A stretch of 64,000 nt of DNA. It comes from Streptomyces ferrugineus (GTDB taxonomy: Bacteria; Actinomycetota; Actinomycetes; Streptomycetales; Streptomycetaceae). The stretch lies in assembly GCF_015160855.1 (NCBI RefSeq), contig NZ_CP063373.1, positions 7,502,001-7,566,000 on the forward strand, in the 5' to 3' direction. The translations under genes were made by a program, and so were the position numbers. How positions within the stretch are numbered: the first letter of the stretch is position 1; every line of letters starts with the position of its first letter. Below are positions 1 through 10,359 of the stretch, in pieces. Below the pieces are notes generated by a model. The model was given only the letters and a program-made list of their open reading frames with translations. It was not told where the DNA came from and ran no database searches.

Positions 1-320
1 TGCCAGCGCTTGGCGTTGCGGGAGCCGGGCACGTTGGTGTGCGCGAGCTCGTCGACCAGGGCCACCCGGGGGCGGCGCGCGAGGACCGCGTCGACGTCCA
101 TCTCCGTGAACGTCGTGCCGCGGTACTCGATCTCGCGGCGCGGGACGAGTTCCAGGCCGTGCAGCATCACCTCGGTGCGCGGCCGGTCGTGGTGCTCCAC
201 GAAACCGACCACGCAGTCGGTGCCGCGCTCCACGCGCCGGTGGGCCTCGGAGAGCATCGCGTAGGTCTTCCCGACGCCCGGCGCCGCGCCGAGGTAGATC
301 CTTAGCCTGCCGCGTCCCAT
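1..320 (-). CDS. kdpD: KdpD sensor kinase, N-terminal part (runs off window)
   Basis: The minus-strand frame starts at ATG 320 and stays open to the window edge, giving about 106 N-terminal residues. It opens with a Walker A-like GAAPGVGKTYAM segment and contains VGFVEHHDRP and LVDELAHTNVPGS. These are hallmarks of the KdpD cytoplasmic domain, which senses K+ limitation in the family. The usual USP, transmembrane and histidine kinase domains would lie outside the window. It follows the KdpE-type regulator with a gap of about 48 bp, at the 3' end of the kdp operon, so co-transcription is likely. The identification is firm; the intactness of the kinase part cannot be judged here. Confidence 0.93.
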   Translation of the reverse strand, partial: MGRGRLRIYLGAAPGVGKTYAMLSEAHRRVERGTDCVVGFVEHHDRPRTEVMLHGLELVPRREIEYRGTTFTEMDVDAVLARRPRVALVDELAHTNVPGSRNAKRW

Positions 321-368
321 GTGGTTCTCGGTTCTCGTCTCTGTGCGGTCGGTCGTGTGCGGGCGGGC

Positions 369-1052
369 TCACCCCTCGAAGCGGTATCCCATCCCAGGTT
401 CGGTGATGAGATAGCGCGGGTGCGAGGGATCCGCTTCGAGTTTGCGGCGCAGCTGGGCCATGTACACCCGCAGATAGTTCGTCTTGTTGCTCTGGGACGC
501 TCCCCAGACCTCGCGCAGGAGCTGTTTCTGTGTGACGAGGCGCCCGGGGTGCGTGACCAGGATCTCCAGTAACTCCCATTCGGTCGGGGTCAGCCGGATG
601 TCGTGCCCGCCGCGGTTGACCTTCTTCGCGACCAGGTCGACGGTGAACGCGTCCGTCTTCACCAGCGTCGTCTCCAGGGCGACCGGCCCGCTCTCGGCGC
701 GGCGGACCGCGGCGCGCAGGCGGGCGAGCAGTTCGTCCATGCTGAACGGCTTGGTGACGTAGTCGTCGGCGCCCGCGTCCAGCGCCGTGACCTTCTCGTC
801 GGACGCCCGCCGGGCGGAGAGCACGAGTATCGGCACCCGGGTCCGGCCGCGCAGGGCCTTGATGACGTCGACGCCGTCCATGTCCGGCAGGCCCAGGTCG
901 ACGACGACCACGTCGGGCCGGCGGGCGGCCGCCAGCCGCAGGGCGGTCGTGCCGTCCGGGGCCGCGTCGACGCCGTAGTGGCGGGCCTGCATGTTGATGA
1001 CGAGCGCGCGTACGAGCTGGGGGTCGTCCTCCACGACCAGCACCCGGGTCAT
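369..1052 (-). CDS. kdpE: KdpE-type OmpR-family response regulator
   Basis: A 227-aa two-domain regulator. The receiver domain (about residues 1-118) has the acidic pair in VVEDDPQ, the phospho-acceptor Asp in VVVDLGLPDMDG and the conserved Lys in DYVTKPF. The C-terminal winged helix has LTPTEWELLEILV and ends in EPGMGYRF. In the Kdp system this protein is phosphorylated by KdpD and activates kdpFABC when K+ is scarce. It lies between kdpC and kdpD on the same strand. A second regulator of the same length and architecture lies at 62953-63636; linkage to kdpFABC makes this one the better KdpE candidate. Confidence 0.93.
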   Translation of the reverse strand: MTRVLVVEDDPQLVRALVINMQARHYGVDAAPDGTTALRLAAARRPDVVVVDLGLPDMDGVDVIKALRGRTRVPILVLSARRASDEKVTALDAGADDYVTKPFSMDELLARLRAAVRRAESGPVALETTLVKTDAFTVDLVAKKVNRGGHDIRLTPTEWELLEILVTHPGRLVTQKQLLREVWGASQSNKTNYLRVYMAQLRRKLEADPSHPRYLITEPGMGYRFEG

Positions 1053-1103
1053 CGGTGCGCCCCTTCCTGTCGTGTCCTGTCGTGCGCCGTGCGGACAGCC
1101 CCG

Positions 1104-1727
1104 TCAGCTCTTCGCCGCGAGTTCCCTGAGCGCGATGTTGAGTTCGAGGACGTTGACGTGCGGCTCGCCCATGAAGCCGAGGGTCCGGCCGTCCGTATGC
1201 GCGTCGACCAGCTTCTGCACTTGGGCGACGGTCAGCCCGTTGTGCTCGGCGACCCGCCTGACCTGGATGCCGGCGTACGCCGGGGAGATGTCCGGGTCGA
1301 CGGCGGAGGCCGAGCCGGTGACGGCGTCCTTCGGCACCTCGGACTCGGGTACGCCGTTGAAGGCGGCGACCTGCTTCTTGGCCGCCCTGACGTCCTTGAC
1401 GAGCGTCGGGTCGCTGGCGCCGAGCTGGCTGGAGCCGGTGGACAGGGGGTCGTAGCCGCTGTTGGAGGGGCGCCCCTGGAACCACTTCGGGTCGGGCCTG
1501 TCGGTGCCGGGCAGGTTCCAGCTCTGGCCGATCAGCCGGGAGCCGACCTCCTTGCCGTCGACCTTCACGATCGAGCCGCCCGCCTTGTCGTGGAAGGCCA
1601 GTTGGCCGACGCCGGTGACGACGAGCGGGTAGACGATGCCGGTCACGACGGTGAGGACGAGCAGCATGCGCAGGGCGGCCCAGGCCATGCGGCCGGTGTT
1701 CACTACAGAGGTGTTCATGTGCTTCAC
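1104..1727 (-). CDS. kdpC: K+-transporting ATPase subunit KdpC
   Basis: About 204-208 aa, usual for KdpC. It has one N-terminal membrane segment (LLVLTVVTGIVYPLVVTG) followed by a periplasmic domain with the family motifs GSRLIGQSW, FQGRPS and DPDISPAYAGIQ. KdpC stabilises the KdpFABC complex. Possible starts are GTG 1730, GTG 1727 and ATG 1718. An AAAGG lies just upstream and is best spaced for GTG 1727, while ATG 1718 gives the most family-like N-terminus (MNTSVVNTG). It begins a few bases after the kdpB stop, so coupled translation is likely. Confidence 0.95.
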   Translation of the reverse strand: MKHMNTSVVNTGRMAWAALRMLLVLTVVTGIVYPLVVTGVGQLAFHDKAGGSIVKVDGKEVGSRLIGQSWNLPGTDRPDPKWFQGRPSNSGYDPLSTGSSQLGASDPTLVKDVRAAKKQVAAFNGVPESEVPKDAVTGSASAVDPDISPAYAGIQVRRVAEHNGLTVAQVQKLVDAHTDGRTLGFMGEPHVNVLELNIALRELAAKS

Positions 1728-1742
1728 CACGCCTTTGAGAAA

Positions 1743-3908
1743 TTACAGCCCGGGGATGAGCGAGATGAGCAGGTCGATGATCTTGATGCCGATGAACGGG
1801 GCGATCAGCCCGCCGAGGCCGTAGATCCCGAGGTTCCGGCGCAGCATGCGATCCGCGCTGACCGGCCGGTACTGCACGCCCTTCAGGGCGAGCGGCACGA
1901 GCGCGATGATGATCAGGGCGTTGAAGATGACCGCCGACAGGATGGCGGAGTCCGGTGAGGACAGCGCCATGATGTTGAGCTTGTCCAGGCCCGGGTAGAC
2001 CGCCGCGAACAGCGCCGGGATGATCGCGAAGTACTTCGCGACGTCGTTGGCGATGGAGAACGTGGTCAACGCGCCCCGGGTGATCAGCAGTTGCTTGCCG
2101 ATCTCGACGATCTCGATCAGCTTGGTCGGGTTGGAGTCGAGGTCGACCATGTTGCCGGCCTCCTTGGCGGCCGACGTACCGGTGTTCATCGCCACGCCGA
2201 CGTCCGCCTGGGCGAGCGCGGGGGCGTCGTTGGTGCCGTCGCCGGTCATCGCGACCAGCTTGCCGCCGGCCTGCTCCCGCTTGATGAGCGCCATCTTGTC
2301 CTCGGGAGTGGCCTCCGCGAGGAAGTCGTCCACGCCCGCCTCCTCGGCGATCGCCTTGGCGGTCAGCGGGTTGTCACCGGTGATCATGACGGTCTTGATG
2401 CCCATGCGGCGCAGTTCCTCGAACCGCTCGCGCATGCCGTCCTTGACTACGTCCTTGAGGTGGATGACGCCCAGGACGCGGGCGCCCTTGTCATCCCTCG
2501 CGGCGACCAGCAGCGGGGTACCGCCCGCCTCGGAGATGCGGCCCGCGATGGTGTCGGCGTCCTCGGCGACGGTGCCGCCCTGCTCGCGCACCCAGGCGAT
2601 GACGGAGGCGGTGGCGCCCTTGCGGACCTTGCGCCCGTCGACGTCCACGCCCGACATACGGGTCTGCGCGGTGAACTCGATCCACTCGGCGTGCGCCAAC
2701 TCGCCCTGGTGCCGCTCGCGCAGGCCGTACTTCTCCTTCGCCAGTACGACGACGGAGCGGCCCTCGGGCGTCTCGTCGGCCAGCGACGACAGCTGGGCGG
2801 CATCGGCCACCTCGGCCTCCGTCGTGCCACGCACCGGCACGAACTCGGCGGCCTGGCGGTTGCCCAGCGTGATGGTGCCGGTCTTGTCGAGCAGCAGCGT
2901 GGAGACGTCACCGGCGGCCTCGACCGCCCTGCCGGACATGGCGAGTACGTTGCGCTGCACCAGCCGGTCCATACCCGCGATACCGATGGCGGACAGCAGC
3001 GCGCCGATCGTCGTCGGGATCAGACAGACCAGCAACGCCACCAGCACGACCATCGTCAGATGGGAGCCCGCGTAGTCCGCGAACGGCGGCAGGGTCGCCA
3101 CAGCCAGCAGGAAGACGATCGTCAGCGAGGCCAGCAGGATGTTCAGCGCGATCTCGTTCGGCGTCTTCTGCCGTGCCGCGCCCTCGACCAGATTGATCAT
3201 CCGGTCGATGAAGGTCTCACCGGGCTTCGTCGTGATCTTGACGACGATCCGGTCGGACAGCACCTTCGTACCGCCGGTCACCGCGGACCGGTCACCGCCG
3301 GACTCCCGGATGACCGGAGCCGACTCACCGGTGATCGCCGACTCGTCGACGCTCGCCACGCCCTCGACGACGTCACCGTCGCCGGGGATGACGTCGCCGG
3401 CCTCGCAGACGACGAGGTCACCGATCTTCAGGTCGGTACCCGGAACCCGCTCCTCGGAGCCGTCCTTGAGCAGTCGGCGCGCGACCGTGTCGGTCTTGGC
3501 CTTGCGCAGCGTGTCGGCCTGGGCCTTGCCGCGGCCCTCGGCGACGGCCTCCGCGAGGTTGGCGAAGATCACCGTCAGCCAGAGCCAGGCGCTGATGGTC
3601 CAGCCGAACCAGTCGCCCGGGTCCGTGAAGGAGAAGACGGTGGTCAGCACGGAGCCGATCAACACGACGAACATCACGGGCGACTTGACCAGCACCCGCG
3701 GGTCGAGCTTGCGGAAGGCGTCCGGCAGCGACTTGACGAGCTGCTCAGGTTCGAACAGTCCCCCGCCGACCCGCCCGTCGGGCTTGTGCCCGGTGGGCGC
3801 GTCCTGGTGCGGCGCGAGGGTGGGAGTGGACATCGTGTCCTGCTTCTCTGCGTCGGTACTCTGCGTGTCGGTGTTCTGGCTGTCGGCGTTCTGCGTGTTG
3901 GTGGTCAT
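1743..3908 (-). CDS. kdpB: K+-transporting P-type ATPase subunit KdpB
   Basis: A P-type ATPase of 721 aa. It shows the actuator motif AITGES, the phosphorylation motif [10 protein letters not shown] (Asp near residue 340), [14 protein letters not shown] and the hinge motif [12 protein letters not shown], with paired membrane helices before and after. It drives K+ import by KdpFABC. The frame is open further upstream, but ATG 3908 is chosen because it overlaps the kdpA stop in an ATGA. The first 35 or so residues are a low-complexity polar tail rich in N, T, D and Q ([11 protein letters not shown]), common in actinobacterial KdpB and without known function. Confidence 0.97.
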   Translation of the reverse strand: MTTNTQNADSQNTDTQSTDAEKQDTMSTPTLAPHQDAPTGHKPDGRVGGGLFEPEQLVKSLPDAFRKLDPRVLVKSPVMFVVLIGSVLTTVFSFTDPGDWFGWTISAWLWLTVIFANLAEAVAEGRGKAQADTLRKAKTDTVARRLLKDGSEERVPGTDLKIGDLVVCEAGDVIPGDGDVVEGVASVDESAITGESAPVIRESGGDRSAVTGGTKVLSDRIVVKITTKPGETFIDRMINLVEGAARQKTPNEIALNILLASLTIVFLLAVATLPPFADYAGSHLTMVVLVALLVCLIPTTIGALLSAIGIAGMDRLVQRNVLAMSGRAVEAAGDVSTLLLDKTGTITLGNRQAAEFVPVRGTTEAEVADAAQLSSLADETPEGRSVVVLAKEKYGLRERHQGELAHAEWIEFTAQTRMSGVDVDGRKVRKGATASVIAWVREQGGTVAEDADTIAGRISEAGGTPLLVAARDDKGARVLGVIHLKDVVKDGMRERFEELRRMGIKTVMITGDNPLTAKAIAEEAGVDDFLAEATPEDKMALIKREQAGGKLVAMTGDGTNDAPALAQADVGVAMNTGTSAAKEAGNMVDLDSNPTKLIEIVEIGKQLLITRGALTTFSIANDVAKYFAIIPALFAAVYPGLDKLNIMALSSPDSAILSAVIFNALIIIALVPLALKGVQYRPVSADRMLRRNLGIYGLGGLIAPFIGIKIIDLLISLIPGL

Positions 3909-5569
3909 GCCGCGAGCCCTTCCGCGAGCGGGCCGAGCGCTAGCGCCGGGAAGAACGTCAGGCCGGTGATGATCAGGATCGCCCCCACGAGAAGGCCGGT
4001 GAACAGCGGCTTCTCGGTGCGCAGGGTGCCTGCCGTGGCCGGGACCGGCCGCTGCTCGGCGAGCGAGCCGGCCAGCGCGAGGACGAACACCATCGGCAGG
4101 AAGCGGCCCAGCAGCATGCACAGGCCGAGCATCGTGTTGTGGTACTCCGTGTTCGCGCCGAACCCGGCGAAGGCGGACCCGTTGTTGTTGCTGGCCGAGG
4201 TGTAGGCGTACAGCACCTCGGAGAAGCCGTGCGCCCCGACGTTCGTCATGGACGACTCGCCCTTGCCCAGCGCCATCGCCAGCGCGGTGCCGATCAGCAC
4301 CAGCGCCGGGGTGATCAGGATGTAGCAGGCGGCCAGCTTGATCTCGCGGGTGCCGATCTTCTTGCCCAGGTACTCGGGCGTACGGCCCACCATCAGACCG
4401 GCGATGAACACCGCGATGATCGCCATGATCAGCATGCCGTACAGACCGGAGCCCACCCCGCCGGGCGCGATCTCGCCGAGCATCATGCCGAGCAGCAGCA
4501 CCCCGCCCGACAGTCCGCTGAAGGAGTCGTGGAAGGAGTTCACCGACCCGGTCGAGGTCATGGTCGTGGACACCGCGAACAGCGAGGACGGGCCCTCGCC
4601 GAAACGCTGCTCCTTGCCCTCCATCGCGCCGCCCGCGAGCTGGGAGGCGGTGCCCGGGTGGGCGTACTCGGTGATGGTCACCGCGACGACGCCGAGGAAC
4701 CAGATGACGGCCATCGCGGCGAGGACGGCGTACCCCTGCTTGACGTTGCCGACCAGCTTGCCGAAGGTGCGCGGCAGTGAGAACGGGATCACCAGCAGCA
4801 GGAAGATCTCCAGCAGGTTGGTGAAGCCGTTGGGGTTCTCGAACGGGTGCGAGGAGTTGGCGTTGAAGAAGCCGCCTCCGTTGGTGCCGAGGTCCTTGAT
4901 GGCCTCCTGGGAGGCCACCGCACCGGGGCTGATGGCCTGCTTGTCGCCGGTCAGCGTGGTGACGGTGTGGATGTCGCCGAAGTTCTGGATCGCACCGCAG
5001 GCGATCAGGACCAGCGCCGCGACCACGGAGATCGGGATCAGGATGCGGACGACGCCACGCACCAGGTCCGCCCAGAAGTTGCCCAGCTCACCGGTCCGGG
5101 ACCGGGCGAAGCCGCGCACCAGCGCCACCGCGACCGCGATGCCGACCGCCGCGGAGACGAAGTTCTGCACCGCCAGGCCCATCGTCTGGGTGACGTGGCT
5201 CATCGCCGACTCACCCGAGTACGACTGCCAGTTCGTGTTGGACACGAAGGAGGCGGCCGTGTTGAACGCCTGGTCCGGCGTGATCGCCTTGAAGCCCAGC
5301 GACAGCGGCAGCGTGTCCTGCACCCGCTGGAGCAGATACAGGAACAACACGCCCACCGCGGAGAAGAACAGCACGCCGCGCAGATACGCCGGCCAGCGCA
5401 TCTGCGCGTCCGGATCGGCACCGACGGACCGGTAGATCCACCTCTCGAGGCGCAGGTGTTTCTTCGAGCTGTACACGGCGGCCATGTAGTCGCCGAAGGG
5501 ACGGTGCACCAGGGCGAGCGCGCCGATCAGCGCGGTCACCAGGAGCACGTCAGCAAGTACGGGACCCAT
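3905..5569 (-). CDS. kdpA: K+-transporting ATPase subunit KdpA
   Basis: A 554-aa polytopic protein of the SKT superfamily. The selectivity-filter repeats are visible: [11 protein letters not shown] near residue 115, a GTNGGGFFN loop and [12 protein letters not shown]. It binds and conducts K+ in the KdpFABC pump. The start ATG 5569 lies 8 bases after the kdpF stop, and the stop overlaps kdpB by 4 bases (ATGA). This order, F-A-B-C, is the classical kdp operon. Confidence 0.97.
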   Translation of the reverse strand: MGPVLADVLLVTALIGALALVHRPFGDYMAAVYSSKKHLRLERWIYRSVGADPDAQMRWPAYLRGVLFFSAVGVLFLYLLQRVQDTLPLSLGFKAITPDQAFNTAASFVSNTNWQSYSGESAMSHVTQTMGLAVQNFVSAAVGIAVAVALVRGFARSRTGELGNFWADLVRGVVRILIPISVVAALVLIACGAIQNFGDIHTVTTLTGDKQAISPGAVASQEAIKDLGTNGGGFFNANSSHPFENPNGFTNLLEIFLLLVIPFSLPRTFGKLVGNVKQGYAVLAAMAVIWFLGVVAVTITEYAHPGTASQLAGGAMEGKEQRFGEGPSSLFAVSTTMTSTGSVNSFHDSFSGLSGGVLLLGMMLGEIAPGGVGSGLYGMLIMAIIAVFIAGLMVGRTPEYLGKKIGTREIKLAACYILITPALVLIGTALAMALGKGESSMTNVGAHGFSEVLYAYTSASNNNGSAFAGFGANTEYHNTMLGLCMLLGRFLPMVFVLALAGSLAEQRPVPATAGTLRTEKPLFTGLLVGAILIITGLTFFPALALGPLAEGLAA

Positions 5570-5577
5570 GCCTGATC

Positions 5578-5667
5578 TCAGAACCTCTCCGGGAACACGA
5601 GGGCGAGGACGAGATAGCCCAGCAGGGCGACGGCCACCACGAGGCCGACGATGTTCTCGGCGGTCAC
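5578..5667 (-). CDS. kdpF: Small subunit KdpF
   Basis: A 29-residue single-helix membrane peptide starting at GTG 5667, with sequence [19 protein letters not shown] and ending FPERF. Size, hydrophobicity and position just before kdpA identify KdpF, the lipid-like stabiliser of the Kdp complex. Its start codon overlaps the stop of a further 27-residue peptide (GTGA), so its translation is probably coupled to that peptide. Confidence 0.9.
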   Translation of the reverse strand: MTAENIVGLVVAVALLGYLVLALVFPERF

Positions 5668-5747
5668 AGCTTGCCCACCCCCCGGGCGATGAGCGCCACG
5701 AGCACGAACACCGCGACCGTGGTGAGGACGAAGGCCACGTCGGCCAT
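5664..5747 (-). CDS. 27-aa membrane peptide ahead of kdpF
   Basis: A short frame from ATG 5747 encodes [20 protein letters not shown] followed by ARGVGKL, a single predicted membrane helix with a basic tail. An AGGAG lies 8 bases upstream and the stop overlaps the kdpF start in a GTGA, so it is probably translated as the first gene of the kdp operon. I know similar short frames upstream of kdpF in other streptomycetes but no assigned function. It could be an extra small subunit or a translational leader. Confidence 0.72.
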   Translation of the reverse strand: MADVAFVLTTVAVFVLVALIARGVGKL

Positions 5748-6264
5748 CGCGATCTCCTAGTGAGGTTCGAATGAGAATCGGACGAATCGAGGAAAGCGCC
5801 TCTGTGACCGGATTCGGCCGCCGTTGACAGCCCTCTTACGGCGGCCGTGCCGCCCTTGACGCATCTCTAACGCCCGTCCGGCCCGGTGTGATCAGGGCCG
5901 CGTCGGTCTTCTCCGACGCACGGGGCTCGACACGGCTCTCGCGCCCCGATCGTTTCGGCCAGCTGGAGGAGGTCATCGATCGGTGAATCAAGTCTCAAAG
6001 CTTGAACACAAATCACACACATCCCCTCTACACACCCCGACCTGATGGTCTAGATTGACCGTGCTTCAGCGGTTCGGACCCGAAGCGACCAAAATGATCT
6101 ATGGTCCCGGGCGCCGGACGTGGGGGTTCGCAGCCGGATTGGCATGCGCGGGAGGCGGGGGCCTCCCGAGGGGAGGAACGGCGCTACGCGGGGGGCGGGG
6201 GGCGTCTCTCGGCGAAAACAGTGTGCGGCGAACACGTCGAACCACTGGTGACCTGGGGGGTCCT
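5748..6264. other. Divergent intergenic region, kdp operon / EPS operon
   Basis: About 500 bp without a convincing gene between the divergently transcribed kdp and exopolysaccharide operons. Besides the repeats at 5815-5872 it holds a relatively AT-rich stretch (about 5985-6060). A TAGATT at 6051-6056 is a possible -10 box for the plus-strand operon, with no clear -35. The frame of the first EPS gene is open from 6055, but residues encoded by 6055-6264 are glycine/arginine-rich and look untranslated, so a 5' leader of about 200 nt is possible. Confidence 0.5.
5815..5872. promoter_or_regulatory. kdp upstream repeats (candidate KdpE site)
   Basis: Two imperfect 17-bp direct repeats, TTGACAGCCCTCTTACG (5824-5840) and TTGACGCATCTCTAACG (5856-5872), are spaced 32 bp apart, about three helical turns. 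Overlapping the first is a perfect 9-bp inverted repeat, CGGCCGCCG (5815-5823) and CGGCGGCCG (5839-5847). OmpR-family regulators usually bind direct repeats, and these lie 70-125 bp upstream of the first gene of the kdp operon. Assignment to KdpE is inference from position and geometry. Confidence 0.45.
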
Positions 6265-7743
6265 GTGCAGCAGGGGGAGTTAGTCGATCCGTTTCGGTCG
6301 GCGCGCGGGCGTCTGGCGAACGGGACGATCGGCCGGCCCGCGATCGACTGGGAGCAGCGATACCGCCGTGCCGTGATCATCAGCGACACCGTGGCCACCG
6401 CCTTCGTGGTGGCGGCGATCGGTGGCTTCTTCGGGGCCCGGGACGCGGCCAACTGGCACGAGAAGTGGGGAATTCTGGCGTTCGGCACCGAACTGCTGGT
6501 GCTGGGAACGCTCGCGGTGAGCCGTTCGTGGGCTCCGGCCGTGCTCGGCCAGGGCGCCGAGGAATTCCGCAGGCTCGGACGCTCACTGTTCACAGCGGTC
6601 GTCGTGCTGGCGCTCGGCGGGATCGCCCTCACCTCGCGCAACATCAAGCTCTGGATCTTCGTCGCGATCCCGGCGATCGCGCTCACCACCATGACCGCGC
6701 GCTATCTGCTGCGCCTCTGGCTGCACAGACAGCGGAAGGAAGGGCGGTGCCTGAGACCGGTGCTCGCCGCCGGGAGCCCGGCCACCCTGCGCGACCTGAT
6801 CAGCCGGACCCGTCGGTTCCCGCACCTCGGCTGGCGGGTGGACGCGGTGTGCACGGCGGACGGGCTGGGGCTCGACGGTGACCAACTGGACGGAGTGCCG
6901 GTCGTCGGACGGCTGGCGGACGTCGCGGGTCACGTCCGCCGCGACGGCTACCGCGTCGTCGCGGTCACACCGGACCCGCACTGGTCACCGGACCGGCTGC
7001 AGCGGCTGGCCTGGAACCTCGAGGGCAGCGACGCCGAGATGGTCGTGGCGCCCGTGCTGATGGAGGTGGCGGGCCCGCGGCTGCATGTCGACGCGGTGCT
7101 CGGGATCCCGCTGCTGCGGGTCAGCATGCCGGCCTTCACCGGGGGCCGCCGGGCGGTCAAGGAGGTCGTCGACCGGCTGGGTGCGGCGATCCTGCTGGTC
7201 CTGTTCGCGCCGCTGATGGTGCTCGTCGCGCTGCTCGTGCTGGCGGACAGCCGGGGTGGGGCGCTCTACCGGCAGCGCAGAGTCGGCAAGGACGGCCGCG
7301 AGTTCACCATCTTCAAGTTCCGCACCATGGTCGCCGGGGCCCACGGCGCACGTGCCGGGCTGGCCGACCGCAACGAGGGCGCGGGCCTGCTGTTCAAGCT
7401 CCACCGGGACCCGCGGGTGACCCGGGTGGGAGCGGTGCTGCGCCGGTACTCGATCGACGAACTCCCGCAGCTGTTCAACGTACTCACCGGATCGATGTCG
7501 CTCGTCGGTCCGCGGCCGCCGCTGCCGGAGGAGTCCGCCGCGTACGGCCCGGACATCCGGCGGCGGCTGCTGGTCAAGCCCGGGCTCACCGGCCTGTGGC
7601 AGATCAGCGGACGCAGCGACCTGCCGTGGGAGGAGGCGGTCCGGCTGGACCTGCGGTACGTGGAGGACTGGTCGCTCGCCCTCGACACAGTGATCTTGTG
7701 GAAGACGCTGCGTGCGGTGATCCACGGACAGGGGGCCTACTGA
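6265..7743 (+). CDS. Polyprenyl glycosylphosphotransferase (WbaP/WcaJ type)
   Basis: About 492 aa. An N-terminal half with several hydrophobic helices and a CoA-binding-like region is followed by a membrane helix and the bacterial sugar transferase domain, with KEVVDRLGAAILLVLFAPL, FTIFKFRTM, RRYSIDELPQLFNVL and SLVGPRPPLP. The family moves a sugar-1-phosphate onto undecaprenyl phosphate, the priming step of polymer synthesis at the membrane. GTG 6265 is preferred because a G-run (6255-6260) precedes it and upstream codons look non-coding; a start near 6055 is the alternative. It is the first gene of the EPS operon. Confidence 0.9.
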   Translation: MQQGELVDPFRSARGRLANGTIGRPAIDWEQRYRRAVIISDTVATAFVVAAIGGFFGARDAANWHEKWGILAFGTELLVLGTLAVSRSWAPAVLGQGAEEFRRLGRSLFTAVVVLALGGIALTSRNIKLWIFVAIPAIALTTMTARYLLRLWLHRQRKEGRCLRPVLAAGSPATLRDLISRTRRFPHLGWRVDAVCTADGLGLDGDQLDGVPVVGRLADVAGHVRRDGYRVVAVTPDPHWSPDRLQRLAWNLEGSDAEMVVAPVLMEVAGPRLHVDAVLGIPLLRVSMPAFTGGRRAVKEVVDRLGAAILLVLFAPLMVLVALLVLADSRGGALYRQRRVGKDGREFTIFKFRTMVAGAHGARAGLADRNEGAGLLFKLHRDPRVTRVGAVLRRYSIDELPQLFNVLTGSMSLVGPRPPLPEESAAYGPDIRRRLLVKPGLTGLWQISGRSDLPWEEAVRLDLRYVEDWSLALDTVILWKTLRAVIHGQGAY

Positions 7744-7763
7744 TGCGCGGGAGGAACGGGGTC

Positions 7764-9078
<1,315 letters not shown>

Positions 9079-9089
<11 letters not shown>

Positions 9090-10359
9090 CACGTCTTTTG
9101 ATGACAGAGCCGGCGGCGACCGGCCGGACCGGCGCGCGCTGATCCTGGTGGAGAACCTGTCGGTGCCGTTCGACCGGCGGGTGTGGCAGGAGTGCACGAC
9201 GCTGCGCGACGCGGGCTGGGAGGTGCACGTCATCTGCCCCCGGGGGAGCAAGCGGGACACGGAGCCGGAGGCCGTGATCGACGGGGTGCGGATCCACCGC
9301 TACCCGTTGCGCGCGGCCACCGGAGGGCCGGCCGGCTATCTGCGGGAGTACGGATCGGCGTTGTGGCACACGGCCCGGCTGGCCCGGAAGGTCGGCCCGG
9401 TCGACGTGGTCCACGCCTGCAACCCGCCCGACCTGCTGTTCCTGCCGGCCCTGTGGCTGAAGCGGCGCGGCGCGCGGTTCGTCTTCGACCAGCACGACCT
9501 GGTGCCCGAGCTGTACCTCTCCCGGTTCGGCCGCGGAAAGGACCTGCTCTACCGCGGCGTGTGCGCGCTGGAACGGCTGACCTACCGGACCGCGGACGTC
9601 GTGCTCGCCACGAACGAGAGCTACCGGGACGTCGCGGTGCACCGTGGCGGCCGGCGGCCGGAGGACGTCTTCGTGGTGCGCAGCGCGCCCGACGTCGACC
9701 GGTTCCATCCCGTGCCGCCCGAGCCGGAGTTGAAGCGCGGCAAGCCCCATCTGCTGTGCTACCTCGGCGTCATGGGCCCGCAGGACGGCGTCGACTACGC
9801 CTTGCGGGCCCTGGCGAAGCTGCGCGACGAACTCGGCCGGAGCGACTGGCACGCGGTGTTCGTCGGTGGCGGCGACACCTTCGAGGCGATGGTGGAGCTG
9901 TCCCGGCGGCTCGGGCTCTCGGAGCAGGTGCAGTTCACCGGGCGCATCCCGGACGCCGACCTGGTGCGCTACCTGTCCACCGCGGACGTGTGCCTCTCCC
10001 CCGACCCGCGCAATCCGCTCAACGACGTGTCGACCATGAACAAGGTCCTCGAGTACATGGTGATGGGCCGGCCCATCGTCTCCTTCGACCTGAAGGAGGC
10101 GCGCGTCTCCGCCTGTGACGCCGCCGTCTACGCGCCCGCCAACGACGAGGCCGAGTTCGCCAAGCTCATCACGGTGCTGCTGGACGATCCGCAGCAGCGG
10201 GCCCGGATGGGCAGGACCGGCCAGGAGCGGATCGGCGGGCCGCTGTCCTGGCGGAACTCGCAGGCGTCGCTGCTCGCCGCCTACGCCGCCGCCTGCCGTG
10301 ACCAAGCCCCGGTGTCGGCGGACGGCCCGGACCAGGCAAGGAGGAGGCCGCACCATTGA
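9079..10359 (+). CDS. Glycosyltransferase family 4
   Basis: A 426-aa GT-B fold retaining glycosyltransferase. The N-terminal domain contains LVENLSVPFDRRVWQECTTL and HVICPRG; the C-terminal donor-binding domain contains STMNKVLEYMVMGRPIVSFD. It presumably adds a sugar to the lipid-linked repeat unit. The only start giving the whole N-terminal domain is TTG 9079, which overlaps the dehydrogenase gene by 11 bases; the first 20 residues are weakly conserved in character. Donor and acceptor cannot be read from sequence. Confidence 0.88.

Noticed and set aside
3909..4121. N-terminal extension of KdpB
   Set aside because: The frame is open, but this part is the shadow of kdpA; ATG 3908 forms the usual ATGA overlap and gives a family-length protein.
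6055..6264. N-terminal extension of the sugar transferase
   Set aside because: The frame is open from 6055, but the encoded Gly/Arg-rich stretch has no family counterpart and a better start with a G-rich ribosome site is at 6265.
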